Positions 13,823 through 22,142 of a stretch of 35,042 nucleotides of DNA are shown here, in pieces. Position numbers and translations under genes: made by a program. Position 1 is the stretch's first letter. Every line of letters begins with the position of its first letter. Origin of the DNA: JANMDN01 sp031376285 (GTDB lineage: Bacteria > Actinomycetota > Thermoleophilia > Miltoncostaeales > Miltoncostaeaceae); NCBI GenBank assembly GCA_031376285.1, contig JANMDN010000087.1, positions 1-35,042 of the forward strand. Direction: 5' to 3'. The notes below the pieces were generated by a model, which was not told the DNA's origin, ran no database searches, and saw only the letters and a list, made by a program, of their open reading frames with translations.

Positions 13823-16800
13823 TGCTTTCGCGGCTCGAAATGCGCGGTTTCAAGTCCTTCGCGGACGACGTCACGCTGACGTTTTCACCCGGAGTCAACG
13901 TGATCGTCGGGCCCAACGGCTCGGGCAAGAGCAACCTTTCCGAAGCGATCGTCTGGGCCCTCGGCGAGCAGCGCGCGGGAAAGCTTCGCGCGCCAGGTAT
14001 GGCGGACGTGATCTTCACGGGTGGTGGCGCCCGGGCGGGGGCGGGTTTTGCCGAGGTCACCCTCGCGTTTTCCGACGACGACGGGGCGCCCGACCTGGAG
14101 GTTGCTCGCCGACTGACCCAGGCCGGTGACTCCGACTACCGCCTGAACCGTGCCGGCTGCCGGCTGCTCGACCTGCAGGACTCCCTCTCGGCCCGAGGCC
14201 TCGGGCCTGAGGGGCTCGCGATCATCCGCCAAGGGCAGGTCGAAGCAATCTGTACGAGCCGCCCGGCCGATCGGCGCGCGATCCTGGATGAGGCATCTGG
14301 CGTTGGGGTCTCGAAGCGCCGGCGCCGGCGCGCAGAACTCAAGATCGCCCGGGTGGTCGACCGGCTCGACCGTGCACGCGACATCGCAAACGAGCTTGCT
14401 GGCCGGGCGAGGTCGCTCGAGCGCCAGGCCCGCGCGGCCGAGCGGGCGGCCGAAGTCGAGGCCGAGGTGGCGTCGGCGACGGAAGCGCTCCGCGGCGAGG
14501 TCGCGCGTCAGGCTCACGCGGAACTCGAGCGCGCTGACGCGCACCGTCGCCTGAGCCTGGAGTCGCGCGAGCTCGCCGTGGCCGAGCGCGGACGGGCGCA
14601 GGAGTCCCTCGACGCGCACGAGGCCGAGCGGCTTCGCGCAGCCGCGTCAGCGTCTGCGCTCAGCGAGCGTGCGGCGTCCCTGCGCGAGGCGGTCGAGCGG
14701 TGCGAAGCCCGGTCAGAGCTGATTCGCGAGCGGCTCGCGAGCGTCGTCGATCGGCTTGCGCAGCGGGCCGACGAACGGCGCCAAGCCGAGGCGGACCTCG
14801 TCGTGCTGGAGGCCCAAACCGACGATGCTGCCCAGTGCCTGCGCACCGCGGCGCAGGCACTGGACGCGGACGGGCTTGCGCTCCGGACGTCTGAGGAGGC
14901 GGCGCAGGAGGCCGCCCGAGCGCTCGACGCGGCTGTGGCCACCGCTGCGGAGCGGGCCGAGCGCACCGGGCGCTGGGAGCGCGAGATCGCCGATTTGGAG
15001 CGCGGATGGATGAACGCCCACGCCGCTCACGAGCGCGCCCTGGCTCGCGAGGCCGCCCTTGCGGACCTTCCCAACCACGCGTTACCGCTCGAGCGAGCGG
15101 AACGTCGGGCCGGGATCGCCGGCCAGCGCCGATCCCGCCAGACGGCGCGCGTCGAAGCGCTTCAGGAGGTCGCGCGGGCACGCCAGGCCGCGGTTGAGGG
15201 CGCAAGCGCCCGCCTGCGACTCGCTGCATCGGAGGCCGACCGATTCGCCGGTGCTCGGGCGGCCGATCCGGAGGCCGCGACCGTCTCCGGTGGGCTCGTC
15301 GCGGCACCCGGCATGGAACGGGCCCTCGCGGCGGCGCTCGGCGCGCTCGCGGACGCCCCGATCGCCGCCGACCGCGCTCAGGCAATCTCGCTGATCGAGG
15401 GTGGCCAGTCGACCGTGGTGACGACGACCGACTCGGACCGGCGCCCGGCGCCGGTTGGGGCGAGGCCGCTCAGCGAGGCGGTTGCGGGCATCGACGAGCG
15501 CTCGCGGCCATATGTAGCCCAGCTCCTGCGCAATGCATGGCTGGTGGATCGTCTCGATGATGTTCCGGACGACGCGACGGGTGTCTGGGTGACCGCTGTC
15601 GGCGTGGCATTCTGGCCCGAGTCTGGGGTCGTGAGTTCCGCGCAGAGCGAATGGGCGCGTCGTGCGCTCCACGCTCGGGCAACCGCTGATGCGCTGACGG
15701 CGCGGCAGCTCGTCGACGCGGCGGCGGTCGAGTTGGACGCGGCACGCACGGAGCTTGGTCGAGCCGAGGTCCGGGCACGTGCCATCGAGCGCTCCGCGCG
15801 GCGACTGGAGATGGCCCTCGAGGGAGCAACGGCGGCCGCGCGGCGTCACCTCGAACAGTGCGCGCAGGCCTCGGCGGAGCGAGCCGAGTTGGCAAGCCGC
15901 GTGGCAACCACCGAGGCAGCCCTCTCCGATGGCCGTGCGCGAGGGGTTGCGCTTGCGGCCGACGGCCCACAGTCCGGTGAAGCGGCGCTGCGCGCGGCGA
16001 GCGAGCGAGCCGCGAACGAGCTGCGCAACGCACGGGCGCGGGCCGTCGAGAGCCGCGGTAAGCTGACCGCCGCGGAGGGAGCTGTCTCAGAAATCGAGGC
16101 CCGCCAGGCGATCGTGCGTGCTCGTCTCGCGACCGCCGGGGCAGCGGTCCCCGACCTCGATCTGGTGCGTCGCGCCGGCCGCGCGACCGCTGCCGTCGCC
16201 GTCGCGCTGCGCCCTGCGAGCGATGTGGCTCGCGCCGAGCGAGACCAGGCGCGTCAGGCCGTGAGTGTCGCCGAAGCCGCCTTGGTGGCGGCAAGAGCCG
16301 GTGTCGACGCCGCTGTGGCGCGAGAGCGGACGCTGACCGAAGCGCTTCACACCGCGGATGTCGACCGCGCCGTCGCCGCCGAGCGAGCCCAGGAAGCCGG
16401 AGCGCCTCCCCCCGCGGACCAGCCGATCGAGGGTACCCTCGAGGCGTTGACCGAGCGACTCGCCGCGGCCGAACGGCGACGCGTCGCGCTGGGCATCGTG
16501 AACCCCTTGGCGGCATCCGAGCGTGCGGAGTTGGCCGAGCGCGAGGCTGAGATCGCCGAACAAGTCGCCGATCTCGACAAGGTTGCGGCGACGCTTCGGG
16601 AGCACCTCGCGGCGATGGAAGACGCCGTCAGCGAAAGCTTCGATCGACTCTTCAACTCCGTGGCGGGGCGTTTCACGGAGGTCGTTGGTCTGCTCTTTCC
16701 AGGTGGCACGGGGCGTCTCACCCTGGTCGAGCCCGAGCACGAGGGCGACGAGTCCGGAGTTGAACTCGAGGTCGTGCCGGCGGGAAAGCGGCCTCGCCCG

Positions 16801-17157
16801 CTTTCGCTTCTCTCCGGCGGCGAGCGATCCCTCATCGCACTTGCGTTTCTCCTTGCGGTCGCGATGTCGCGGCCCGCGCCGATGTATGTGCTCGACGAGG
16901 TCGAAGCTGCCCTTGACGACGTCAACCTCAGGCGCTTCCTTGGGGTCATCCGCCGACTTGCCGACGAGACACAGTTCGTGCTGATCACCCACCAGCAGCC
17001 CACCGTCGAGGTCGCAGACACGCTCTTCGGGGTTACGATGGGCCAGGACGGCGTGTCACAGGTCGTCAGTCGCCGGCTTGCGCGAAGCGTCGAGGGGCCG
17101 GCGCGCCCCTATGTGCGTCGCGCGCTGCGAGCGGTCCAGGGTGGGCGTTCGGCTTGA
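13822..17157 (+). CDS. smc: Chromosome segregation/condensation ATPase SMC
   Basis: Long coiled-coil ATPase that compacts and resolves chromosomes with ScpA/ScpB. The 1111-aa protein has the N-terminal Walker A GPNGSGKS (residues 30-37) in a head beginning MLSRLEMRGFKSFADDV. Two long alanine/arginine/glutamate-rich coiled coils (about 170-490 and 620-920) flank a hinge around 490-610 (SGGLVAAPGMERALAAALG). The C-terminal head has the LSGGER signature (997-1002) and Walker B YVLDEVEAALDD (1022-1033). It is somewhat shorter than the usual 1150-1190 aa. It overlaps rnc at its start and ftsY at its stop. A fpg/mutM gene, often found between rnc and smc in actinobacteria, is absent. Confidence 0.96.
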   Translation: MLSRLEMRGFKSFADDVTLTFSPGVNVIVGPNGSGKSNLSEAIVWALGEQRAGKLRAPGMADVIFTGGGARAGAGFAEVTLAFSDDDGAPDLEVARRLTQAGDSDYRLNRAGCRLLDLQDSLSARGLGPEGLAIIRQGQVEAICTSRPADRRAILDEASGVGVSKRRRRRAELKIARVVDRLDRARDIANELAGRARSLERQARAAERAAEVEAEVASATEALRGEVARQAHAELERADAHRRLSLESRELAVAERGRAQESLDAHEAERLRAAASASALSERAASLREAVERCEARSELIRERLASVVDRLAQRADERRQAEADLVVLEAQTDDAAQCLRTAAQALDADGLALRTSEEAAQEAARALDAAVATAAERAERTGRWEREIADLERGWMNAHAAHERALAREAALADLPNHALPLERAERRAGIAGQRRSRQTARVEALQEVARARQAAVEGASARLRLAASEADRFAGARAADPEAATVSGGLVAAPGMERALAAALGALADAPIAADRAQAISLIEGGQSTVVTTTDSDRRPAPVGARPLSEAVAGIDERSRPYVAQLLRNAWLVDRLDDVPDDATGVWVTAVGVAFWPESGVVSSAQSEWARRALHARATADALTARQLVDAAAVELDAARTELGRAEVRARAIERSARRLEMALEGATAAARRHLEQCAQASAERAELASRVATTEAALSDGRARGVALAADGPQSGEAALRAASERAANELRNARARAVESRGKLTAAEGAVSEIEARQAIVRARLATAGAAVPDLDLVRRAGRATAAVAVALRPASDVARAERDQARQAVSVAEAALVAARAGVDAAVARERTLTEALHTADVDRAVAAERAQEAGAPPPADQPIEGTLEALTERLAAAERRRVALGIVNPLAASERAELAEREAEIAEQVADLDKVAATLREHLAAMEDAVSESFDRLFNSVAGRFTEVVGLLFPGGTGRLTLVEPEHEGDESGVELEVVPAGKRPRPLSLLSGGERSLIALAFLLAVAMSRPAPMYVLDEVEAALDDVNLRRFLGVIRRLADETQFVLITHQQPTVEVADTLFGVTMGQDGVSQVVSRRLARSVEGPARPYVRRALRAVQGGRSA

Positions 17158-18161
17158 GCGAGGACGCCGCGGCCAAGGACGTATGGGCGGAGTTTTTCGG
17201 CCTGCTGCCTCCGGTCGCCGATCAGGATCCCGAAGAACCCCGACGTCGAGGTCTCTTTTCGCGGCTCCGCGAAGGTCTGACGCGCCCCCGGCAGGCGATC
17301 TCACCCCAACTCGCCGGGATCTTCGAGGGAAAGCTCGTGGAGGAGTCGTCGTGGGAGGACCTCGAGGATGCCCTCATCGGGGCAGACTGTGGGGTCGATG
17401 CGACGACGGAGCTGGTGTCCTACCTCCGGGACGAGACGGCCCAAGGGCGCATCGTCGGTGGGCGACAGCTCGCGAAGGCGCTCTGGCAGCGCATTGCGGT
17501 CGAGATGGGGGAGGAGGCGCCGAGCATCGCCCTCGGTCACGGACCAACGGTGATCCTCGTCGTCGGTGTGAACGGCAGCGGCAAGACGACCACGGTCGGC
17601 AAGCTCGCCCACCGTCTGGCTGAGCTCGACCAGCGCGTGGTGATTGGTGCGGCGGACACGTTTCGGGCCGCGGCGATCGAGCAGCTTGCGGTCTGGGCGG
17701 AGCGCTCAGGCGCCCAACTCGTTCGCCAAGCCCATGGCGCGGATCCGGGTGCGGTCGCATACGACGCGGTGGCCGCGGGACGGGCGCGCGGCGCGGATGT
17801 CGTGCTGATCGACACGGCCGGCCGCCTTCAGACGCAGCGCAACCTCATGGACGAGCTGAAGAAGGTCGCTGGGGTGGTCTCGAAGGTCGATCCGACGGCG
17901 CCCCACGAGGTGCTCCTGGTTCTCGACGCGACGACGGGTCAGAACGGTCTCAGCCAGGCCGCCCTGTTCGCGGAGGCGGCTGGTGTAACGGGTGTCGTCC
18001 TGACCAAGGTCGACGGCACCGCGAAGGGCGGCATCGTTGTCGCGATTCGCCGTCAGCTCGGCATTCCGGTCAAGATCATCGGGACCGGCGAGACGCTCGA
18101 TGACCTCCAACCATTCGAATCGCGCGCGTTCGCCGAGGCGATCTTCAGTCCGGAGCGTTAG
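17154..18161 (+). CDS. ftsY: Signal recognition particle receptor FtsY
   Basis: GTPase that docks SRP-ribosome complexes at the membrane. The 335-aa protein has a short N-terminal region without the long acidic A domain of E. coli, then the NG domain: four-helix N part (LEDALIGADCGVDATTELV), P-loop GVNGSGKTTT (138-147), ADTFRAAAIEQLAVW, DTAGRLQTQRNLMDEL, LTKVDGTAKGG and GTGETLDDLQPF. The TTG start overlaps the smc stop (TTGA). It is followed after 38 bp by ffh, its GTPase partner. Confidence 0.96.
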   Translation: MSEDAAAKDVWAEFFGLLPPVADQDPEEPRRRGLFSRLREGLTRPRQAISPQLAGIFEGKLVEESSWEDLEDALIGADCGVDATTELVSYLRDETAQGRIVGGRQLAKALWQRIAVEMGEEAPSIALGHGPTVILVVGVNGSGKTTTVGKLAHRLAELDQRVVIGAADTFRAAAIEQLAVWAERSGAQLVRQAHGADPGAVAYDAVAAGRARGADVVLIDTAGRLQTQRNLMDELKKVAGVVSKVDPTAPHEVLLVLDATTGQNGLSQAALFAEAAGVTGVVLTKVDGTAKGGIVVAIRRQLGIPVKIIGTGETLDDLQPFESRAFAEAIFSPER

Positions 18162-18187
18162 CCGGCGGGCGCCCTGAGGGTGTGTAG

Positions 18188-18193
18188 TACCCT
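18188..18193 (+). promoter_or_regulatory. Candidate -10 of ffh (leaderless layout)
   Basis: TACCCT ends six bases before the ffh GTG, and no Shine-Dalgarno is present. Transcription starting about seven bases after a -10 would begin at or near the start codon. The element overlaps a GAGGGT/ACCCTC inverted repeat (18176-18194). No clear -35 is visible. Confidence 0.4.
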
Positions 18194-18199
18194 CCGCGC

Positions 18200-19504
18200 G
18201 TGTTCGACGATCTCTCCGAGAAACTCCAGAAAGTCTTCGGGTCGCTGCGCGGGCGGGGCAAGCTCACCGCGGCGGACATCGACGCGGCCATGCGCGCGAT
18301 CCGGGTCTCGCTCCTCGAAGCTGACGTCAGCCTTCCGGTTGTCAAGCAGCTCACGAACGCGATCAAAGAGCGGGCCACCGGCGCGGAGGTGATGAGTTCC
18401 CTCACCCCCGATCAGCAGGTCGTGAAGATCGTCGACGAAGAGCTCGCGCGTCTCATGGGCGGCACCGCCGCCCGCCTCCCCACCTCACCGAGACCGCCGA
18501 CGATCATCCTGATGGCGGGCCTTCAGGGCGCCGGAAAGACGACCTGTAGCGCCAAACTTGCCCGCCACTACGCCGCCGAGGGCCGCGCGCCGCTCCTTGT
18601 GGCGTGTGACGTTCGGCGTCCGGCGGCGATGGAGCAGCTGGCGGTGCTCGGTCAGCAGATCTCGGTGCCCGTCTACCGCGATGAATCCGGCGACCCCGTC
18701 GCGATCGCGCGGGCTGGTATTGCCGAGGCGGCGAGGACGGGCCGCGACCTCGTCATCGTCGACACCGCCGGCCGCCTCACAATCGACGTCGAGATGATGG
18801 GTGAGCTCGTCGAGATCCGCGACGCCGTAAAGCCGACGAGCGTCGTGCTTGTGCTCGACGCAATGACCGGCCAAACCGCTGTCGACGTCGCAACCGCCTT
18901 CTCAGAGGCTGTGAAGTTCGATGGGGTCATCCTCACCAAGCTCGACGGCGATGCGCGAGGCGGCGCGGCGCTCTCGGTGCGCGCGGTGACGGGTGCGCCG
19001 ATCGTGTTCGTGGGCACGGGCGAGAAGATCGATGCGCTCGAGGCGTTCCACCCCGACCGCATGGCGCGCCGGATCCTCGGGATGGGCGACGTCCTGACCT
19101 TGATCGAACGCGCCCAGGCGACCGTCGATGAGGACTCCGCGAAGGACATCGAGCGCAAACTGCGCACCGGAAAAGTCACCCTCGAGGACTTCATGGAGCA
19201 GATGCGTCAGGTCCGCAAGATGGGTCCGATCTCGCAGATCCTCGGGATGATGCCGGGGATGGGGCGGCTCAAGGGCCTTGAGGTGGACGAGAAGCAGCTG
19301 GATCGGGTCGAGGCGATCGTTCGGAGCATGACCCCGCAGGAGCGGCGGCGCCCGGAGATCATCAACGGGAGTCGGCGTCAGCGGATCGCCGCGGGTAGCG
19401 GAACGTCGCCGCAGGAAGTCAACCAGCTCCTGACGCAGTTCAAACAGATGCAAAAGCTCATGAAGCGCTTCGGCAAGGGCGGTCGTCCGCCCCTCCTTGG
19501 CTAG
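18200..19504 (+). CDS. ffh: Signal recognition particle protein Ffh
   Basis: SRP54-family GTPase that binds signal peptides and 4.5S RNA. The 434-aa protein has an NG domain with P-loop GLQGAGKTT (107-115), CDVRRPAAMEQLAVLG, DTAGRLTIDVEMMGEL, LTKLDGDARGG and GTGEKIDALEAF. The methionine-rich M domain (about 300-434) includes MGPISQILGMMPGMGRL and the RNA-binding RRPEIINGSRRQRIAAGSG. The GTG start lacks a Shine-Dalgarno and follows a -10-like TACCCT. The TAG stop is shared with element copy 5. Confidence 0.96.
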   Translation: MFDDLSEKLQKVFGSLRGRGKLTAADIDAAMRAIRVSLLEADVSLPVVKQLTNAIKERATGAEVMSSLTPDQQVVKIVDEELARLMGGTAARLPTSPRPPTIILMAGLQGAGKTTCSAKLARHYAAEGRAPLLVACDVRRPAAMEQLAVLGQQISVPVYRDESGDPVAIARAGIAEAARTGRDLVIVDTAGRLTIDVEMMGELVEIRDAVKPTSVVLVLDAMTGQTAVDVATAFSEAVKFDGVILTKLDGDARGGAALSVRAVTGAPIVFVGTGEKIDALEAFHPDRMARRILGMGDVLTLIERAQATVDEDSAKDIERKLRTGKVTLEDFMEQMRQVRKMGPISQILGMMPGMGRLKGLEVDEKQLDRVEAIVRSMTPQERRRPEIINGSRRQRIAAGSGTSPQEVNQLLTQFKQMQKLMKRFGKGGRPPLLG

Positions 19505-19724
19505 TGTCCTGATCCATTAATTCGTGGTCGGTTTTGGCGGCTGCGACGCTTCGCAATACGGCGTTCTTGGTTCCCCGAATATTCCCGATATGCAGGAAAC
19601 ACTGCGTCCTCTTGCGCGTCGGCTTGAGCCGACGCTTCAGACGGTGGGCGCACCTGGCGGTGCGTCCATCTGTGCTCGGTCTCGCTCGCCAAAGCTGCCC
19701 ACGAGTTTTCGACTCACGACCCTA
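19502..19724 (+). repeat. Intergenic element copy 5 (subfamily B, long form)
   Basis: 223 bp. The left TA is in the ffh TAG stop; flanks are C and G. Termini are of the B type: left TAGTGTCCTGATCCATTAAT, right TTTTCGACTCACGACCCTA, with imperfect inverted repetition reaching about 38 bp. The core is shared with subfamily A. It carries the optional module, with hairpins CGTCGGCTTGAGCCGACG and GGGCGCACCTGGCGGTGCGTCC-type, inserted between two TGCGTCC words. It lies between ffh and the rpsP promoter. Confidence 0.88.
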
Positions 19725-19751
19725 GCGGGCGCTTTCCCCTCCCAGAACCGC

Positions 19752-19757
19752 TACCAT
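19752..19757 (+). promoter_or_regulatory. Candidate -10 of rpsP in shared ribosomal-protein motif
   Basis: TACCAT within GCTACCATTCCGCCGTCAT, a 19-nt stretch that differs at one position from the rpmF promoter region (from 11359). The transcript would have a leader of about 20 nt with Shine-Dalgarno GAAGGAG before the GTG. The -35 region is not convincing. Confidence 0.5.
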
Positions 19758-19783
19758 TCCGCCGTCATTCCTGAAGGAGAACT

Positions 19784-20035
19784 GTGGTCAAAATTCGACT
19801 CACTCGAATCGGAAGCAAGAAGAACGCGATCTACCGTGTGGTCGTCGCGGACTCCCGCGCGCCTCGGGATGGTCGCAACATCGAAACGATCGGCCGCTAC
19901 AACCCGCAGCCAAACCCCTCGATCGTCGTGGTCGACGTCGAGAAGGCCAAGCGCTGGATCGCGAATGGCGCCCAGCCGACTCCAGCCGTGCGGAAGCTGA
20001 TCAAGATCGCCGAAGCCCAGGCGGCCGCAGCCTGA
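19784..20035 (+). CDS. rpsP: 30S ribosomal protein S16
   Basis: 83-aa small-subunit ribosomal protein. It begins MVKIRLTRIGSKKNAIYRVV and contains ADSRAPRDGRNIETIGRYNP, the S16 signature. The GTG at 19784 has a strong Shine-Dalgarno (GAAGGAG). It opens the rpsP-khpA-rimM-trmD-rplS group, one of the standard bacterial ribosome-maturation operons, and has its own promoter-like motif after element copy 5. Confidence 0.97.
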   Translation: MVKIRLTRIGSKKNAIYRVVVADSRAPRDGRNIETIGRYNPQPNPSIVVVDVEKAKRWIANGAQPTPAVRKLIKIAEAQAAAA

Positions 20036-20058
20036 GCGAGTCCGCACAGGTCGCCGCC

Positions 20059-20283
20059 GTGATGGTCGGCGATCTCGCTCGGCTCCTCGTCGACCATCCC
20101 GATCAGGTCCAGGCGACCGTCGAGGATCGCGGTCGGGGGAGCGTTGTGGCCCTGCGTGTCGCCACAGGCGACATGGGCCAGGTCATCGGACGCTCGGGCC
20201 GGGTCGCGCGCGCGCTACGGACGCTCGTGGTCGCGGCTGGCCGTGACGGTTCGCGCCTGACACTCGACATCGTCGACGAATAG
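20059..20283 (+). CDS. khpA: KH-domain RNA-binding protein KhpA
   Basis: 74-aa single-KH protein of the YlqC/KhpA family, which partners with KhpB (Jag) in other bacteria and affects cell length and division. The RNA-contacting GxxG loop is G44-R45-S46-G47 in MGQVIGRSGRVARALRTLV. Two adjacent starts, GTG 20059 and ATG 20062, are both possible. The position between rpsP and rimM is the conserved one for this family, which supports the call. Confidence 0.93.
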   Translation: MMVGDLARLLVDHPDQVQATVEDRGRGSVVALRVATGDMGQVIGRSGRVARALRTLVVAAGRDGSRLTLDIVDE

Positions 20284-20296
20284 CACCGGGGGGCCG

Positions 20297-20818
20297 GTGG
20301 GCGAGCCCATGGTGGTCGTCGGCCGAGTTGCGAAGGCCCACGGTATACGAGGCGCCGTGCGCGCCCGCGCGACCGGGGATACGCTCGGCGCCGTCCGGGC
20401 GGGGGATCGCCTCTCGCTTCGCTTGAGCGGCGGCGCACTTCGAGACGTCGAGGTCACGTCGGTCGCCGGAACGCCGACCAATCCGATCTTCGCGCTCGTC
20501 GGTGTCAGCCACCGAGCCCAAGCGGAGCTCCTCAGCGGCGCGGAGATACTGCTCGCCTCGGTCAAGCTCGCCGAGCTGGCCGACCCAGACGCGGTGTACG
20601 TTCGCGACGTGATCGGTTGCGAGGTGTGGTGCGGGAAGCGTCGTCTCGGGGTGGTAACCGATGTCCATCCGGGTCCGGCCAACGATGCGATGGAGGTCGC
20701 GTGCGAGGACGGCCCACTCCTTCTTCCATTCACGCTCGATGCGATCCCGAAGCTTGACACCACGTCGCGACGCATCAACGTTCGGGAAGGCCTGCTCGAC
20801 TTCGACCAGCCGCGCTAG
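20297..20818 (+). CDS. rimM: Ribosome maturation factor RimM
   Basis: Assists 16S rRNA processing and 30S assembly and binds S19. The 173-aa protein has an N-terminal RimM barrel (VVGRVAKAHGIRGAVRA) and a C-terminal PRC-barrel-like part (VRDVIGCEVWCGKRRLGVVTD, PGPANDAMEV, LLLPFTLDAI). The GTG at 20297 is the likely start. The TAG stop is followed by element copy 6, which separates it from trmD. Without the element the junction would read TAG-TCA-ATG. Confidence 0.94.
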   Translation: MGEPMVVVGRVAKAHGIRGAVRARATGDTLGAVRAGDRLSLRLSGGALRDVEVTSVAGTPTNPIFALVGVSHRAQAELLSGAEILLASVKLAELADPDAVYVRDVIGCEVWCGKRRLGVVTDVHPGPANDAMEVACEDGPLLLPFTLDAIPKLDTTSRRINVREGLLDFDQPR

Positions 20819-21052
20819 TCAGATGATTGACTGCGAATTGTGGTGGCCTGGACCCGCCGAGCGAGACCAATGCGCAGGTGCACTCGTCACCAGGCGAGAA
20901 CACCGTCTGGCGCCCAGGCTGAAAAGCCGGGGCAAAAGAGGATGATGTGTCAGACCCCATATCGGGTATCTGTGGGCGACCAAGGACGCCGCCTCGCGAC
21001 GCGTCGCAGCCGTCGCAACCGCATCGCTATTTCGACGACAGACCATTAGTCA
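20816..21052 (-). repeat. Intergenic element copy 6 (reverse orientation, divergent, long form)
   Basis: The only copy read on the minus strand and the most diverged. On that strand it shows GGCTGCGACGCGTCGCGAG (hairpin I), GTCCTTGGTCGCCCACAGAT, CCCGATATGGGGTCTGACAC, a drifted optional module and GGTCTCGCTC. Its two hairpins are kept with changed sequence (GGCTTTTCAGCC; CTCGCC-TGGT-GACGAG). The ends are flanked by a 6-bp direct repeat TAGTCA (20816-20821 and 21047-21052), longer than the plain TA of other copies. It sits exactly between the rimM stop and the trmD ATG. Confidence 0.8.
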
Positions 21053-21715
21053 ATGCAGATCGACGTCTTCAGCCTCTTCCCGGAGTGGTTCGACTGGATG
21101 CGCCGCCCCCGTCATCTTGCAAATGCGGCCGTGAGCGCGGACCTCGACCTACGCTGCTTTTCCCTCCGCGACTCGACTCCCCTTCGCAACGGCCAGGTTG
21201 ACGACGCGCCCTACGGCGGTGGCCCGGGAATGGTCATCAGGGTCGATGTCGTGGCCGCCGCGCTCGAGGCGGTCTACGGGGAGAGCGGGGCCGGCCTCCT
21301 CACGACTCGGCGTGTCGCCGTGCTGACTCCGCGCGGGCGCCGGTTTGACGACGGGGTCGCCCGCGAACTCGCGGGCCTCTCGTCGCTCACCCTGCTGTGC
21401 GGCCGCTACGAGGGGTTCGACGAGCGGGTGCACACGCAGTTGGCAAACGACGCCCTCTGTCTCGGCCCCTTCGTGCTGGCCGGTGGCGAGACCGCGGCGA
21501 TGGCGATGATCGACGCCCTCTGCCGCCGTCTCCCCGGCGCCCTTGGGAACACGGAGAGTCTCGATCGGGAGTCGTTCTCGCCATCGCTTGATGGAGGAAC
21601 CGAGCACCCGCATTTCACGCGGCCGGCGGAGTTCCGTGGCTGGGGAGTTCCGGACGTCCTGCGTTCCGGGGACCACGGCGCGATCGAGGCGTGGCGGCAA
21701 GCAAACCTCGGCTGA
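21053..21715 (+). CDS. trmD: tRNA (guanine(37)-N1)-methyltransferase
   Basis: Methylates G37 next to the anticodon of tRNAs reading CNN codons, preventing frameshifts. The 220-aa SPOUT-class protein begins MQIDVFSLFPEWFDWM and has DDAPYGGGPGMV (Y54-V61), the knot-region CGRYEGFDERV, and GPFVLAGGETAAMAMIDA. The ATG at 21053 directly follows element copy 6 and has no Shine-Dalgarno. The gene was probably originally three bases from the rimM stop. Length and motifs are normal. Confidence 0.95.
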   Translation: MQIDVFSLFPEWFDWMRRPRHLANAAVSADLDLRCFSLRDSTPLRNGQVDDAPYGGGPGMVIRVDVVAAALEAVYGESGAGLLTTRRVAVLTPRGRRFDDGVARELAGLSSLTLLCGRYEGFDERVHTQLANDALCLGPFVLAGGETAAMAMIDALCRRLPGALGNTESLDRESFSPSLDGGTEHPHFTRPAEFRGWGVPDVLRSGDHGAIEAWRQANLG

Positions 21716-21741
21716 TGGCCGCCCCGTGCCGGCGATCTTGC

Positions 21742-21747
21742 TATCCT
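21742..21747 (+). promoter_or_regulatory. Candidate -10 of rplS
   Basis: TATCCT within GCTATCCTCCCCGGCCGTC, which resembles the rpmF and rpsP promoter motif (GCTACCATTCCGC-GTCAT). It lies 47 bases before the rplS ATG. The leader contains AAGGAG ten bases upstream of the start. Confidence 0.4.
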
Positions 21748-21794
21748 CCCCGGCCGTCGACTGAGTTCGTGGCTGGCCAAGGAGCCCCCTGAAA

Positions 21795-22142
21795 ATGAGC
21801 AGCGTGATCGAGAGCCTGGAGCGCATGCAGCTCCGCGAGGACATTCCCGAGTTCGGCCCGGGGGACACGGTCAAGGTGCACTTTCGCGTGATCGAGGGTT
21901 CGCGCTCGCGGATCCAGGTCTTCGAGGGCACGGTCATCAAGCGTCAGGGTTCCACGTCACGTGAGACCTTCACGGTGCGTAAGCAAAGCTTCGGCGTCGG
22001 AGTCGAGCGCACGTTCCCGGTTCACTCGCCCAAGGTCGAGCTGATCGAACGCGTGATGGAGGGCGACGTCCGTCGAGCCAAGCTCTACTACCTGCGCGGG
22101 AAACTTGGCAAGAAGGCCCGTATTCGGGAGAAGCAGCGGTAG
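21795..22142 (+). CDS. rplS: 50S ribosomal protein L19
   Basis: 115-aa large-subunit ribosomal protein at the 30S-50S interface. Signatures are IPEFGPGDTVKVHFRV, RIQVFEGTVIKRQG, FTVRKQSFGVGVERTFPVHS and RRAKLYYLRGKLGKKARI. The ATG at 21795 has AAGGAG upstream. It ends TAG at 22140-22142, directly against the reading frame of rnhB. The lepB gene often found next is absent. Confidence 0.97.
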   Translation: MSSVIESLERMQLREDIPEFGPGDTVKVHFRVIEGSRSRIQVFEGTVIKRQGSTSRETFTVRKQSFGVGVERTFPVHSPKVELIERVMEGDVRRAKLYYLRGKLGKKARIREKQR

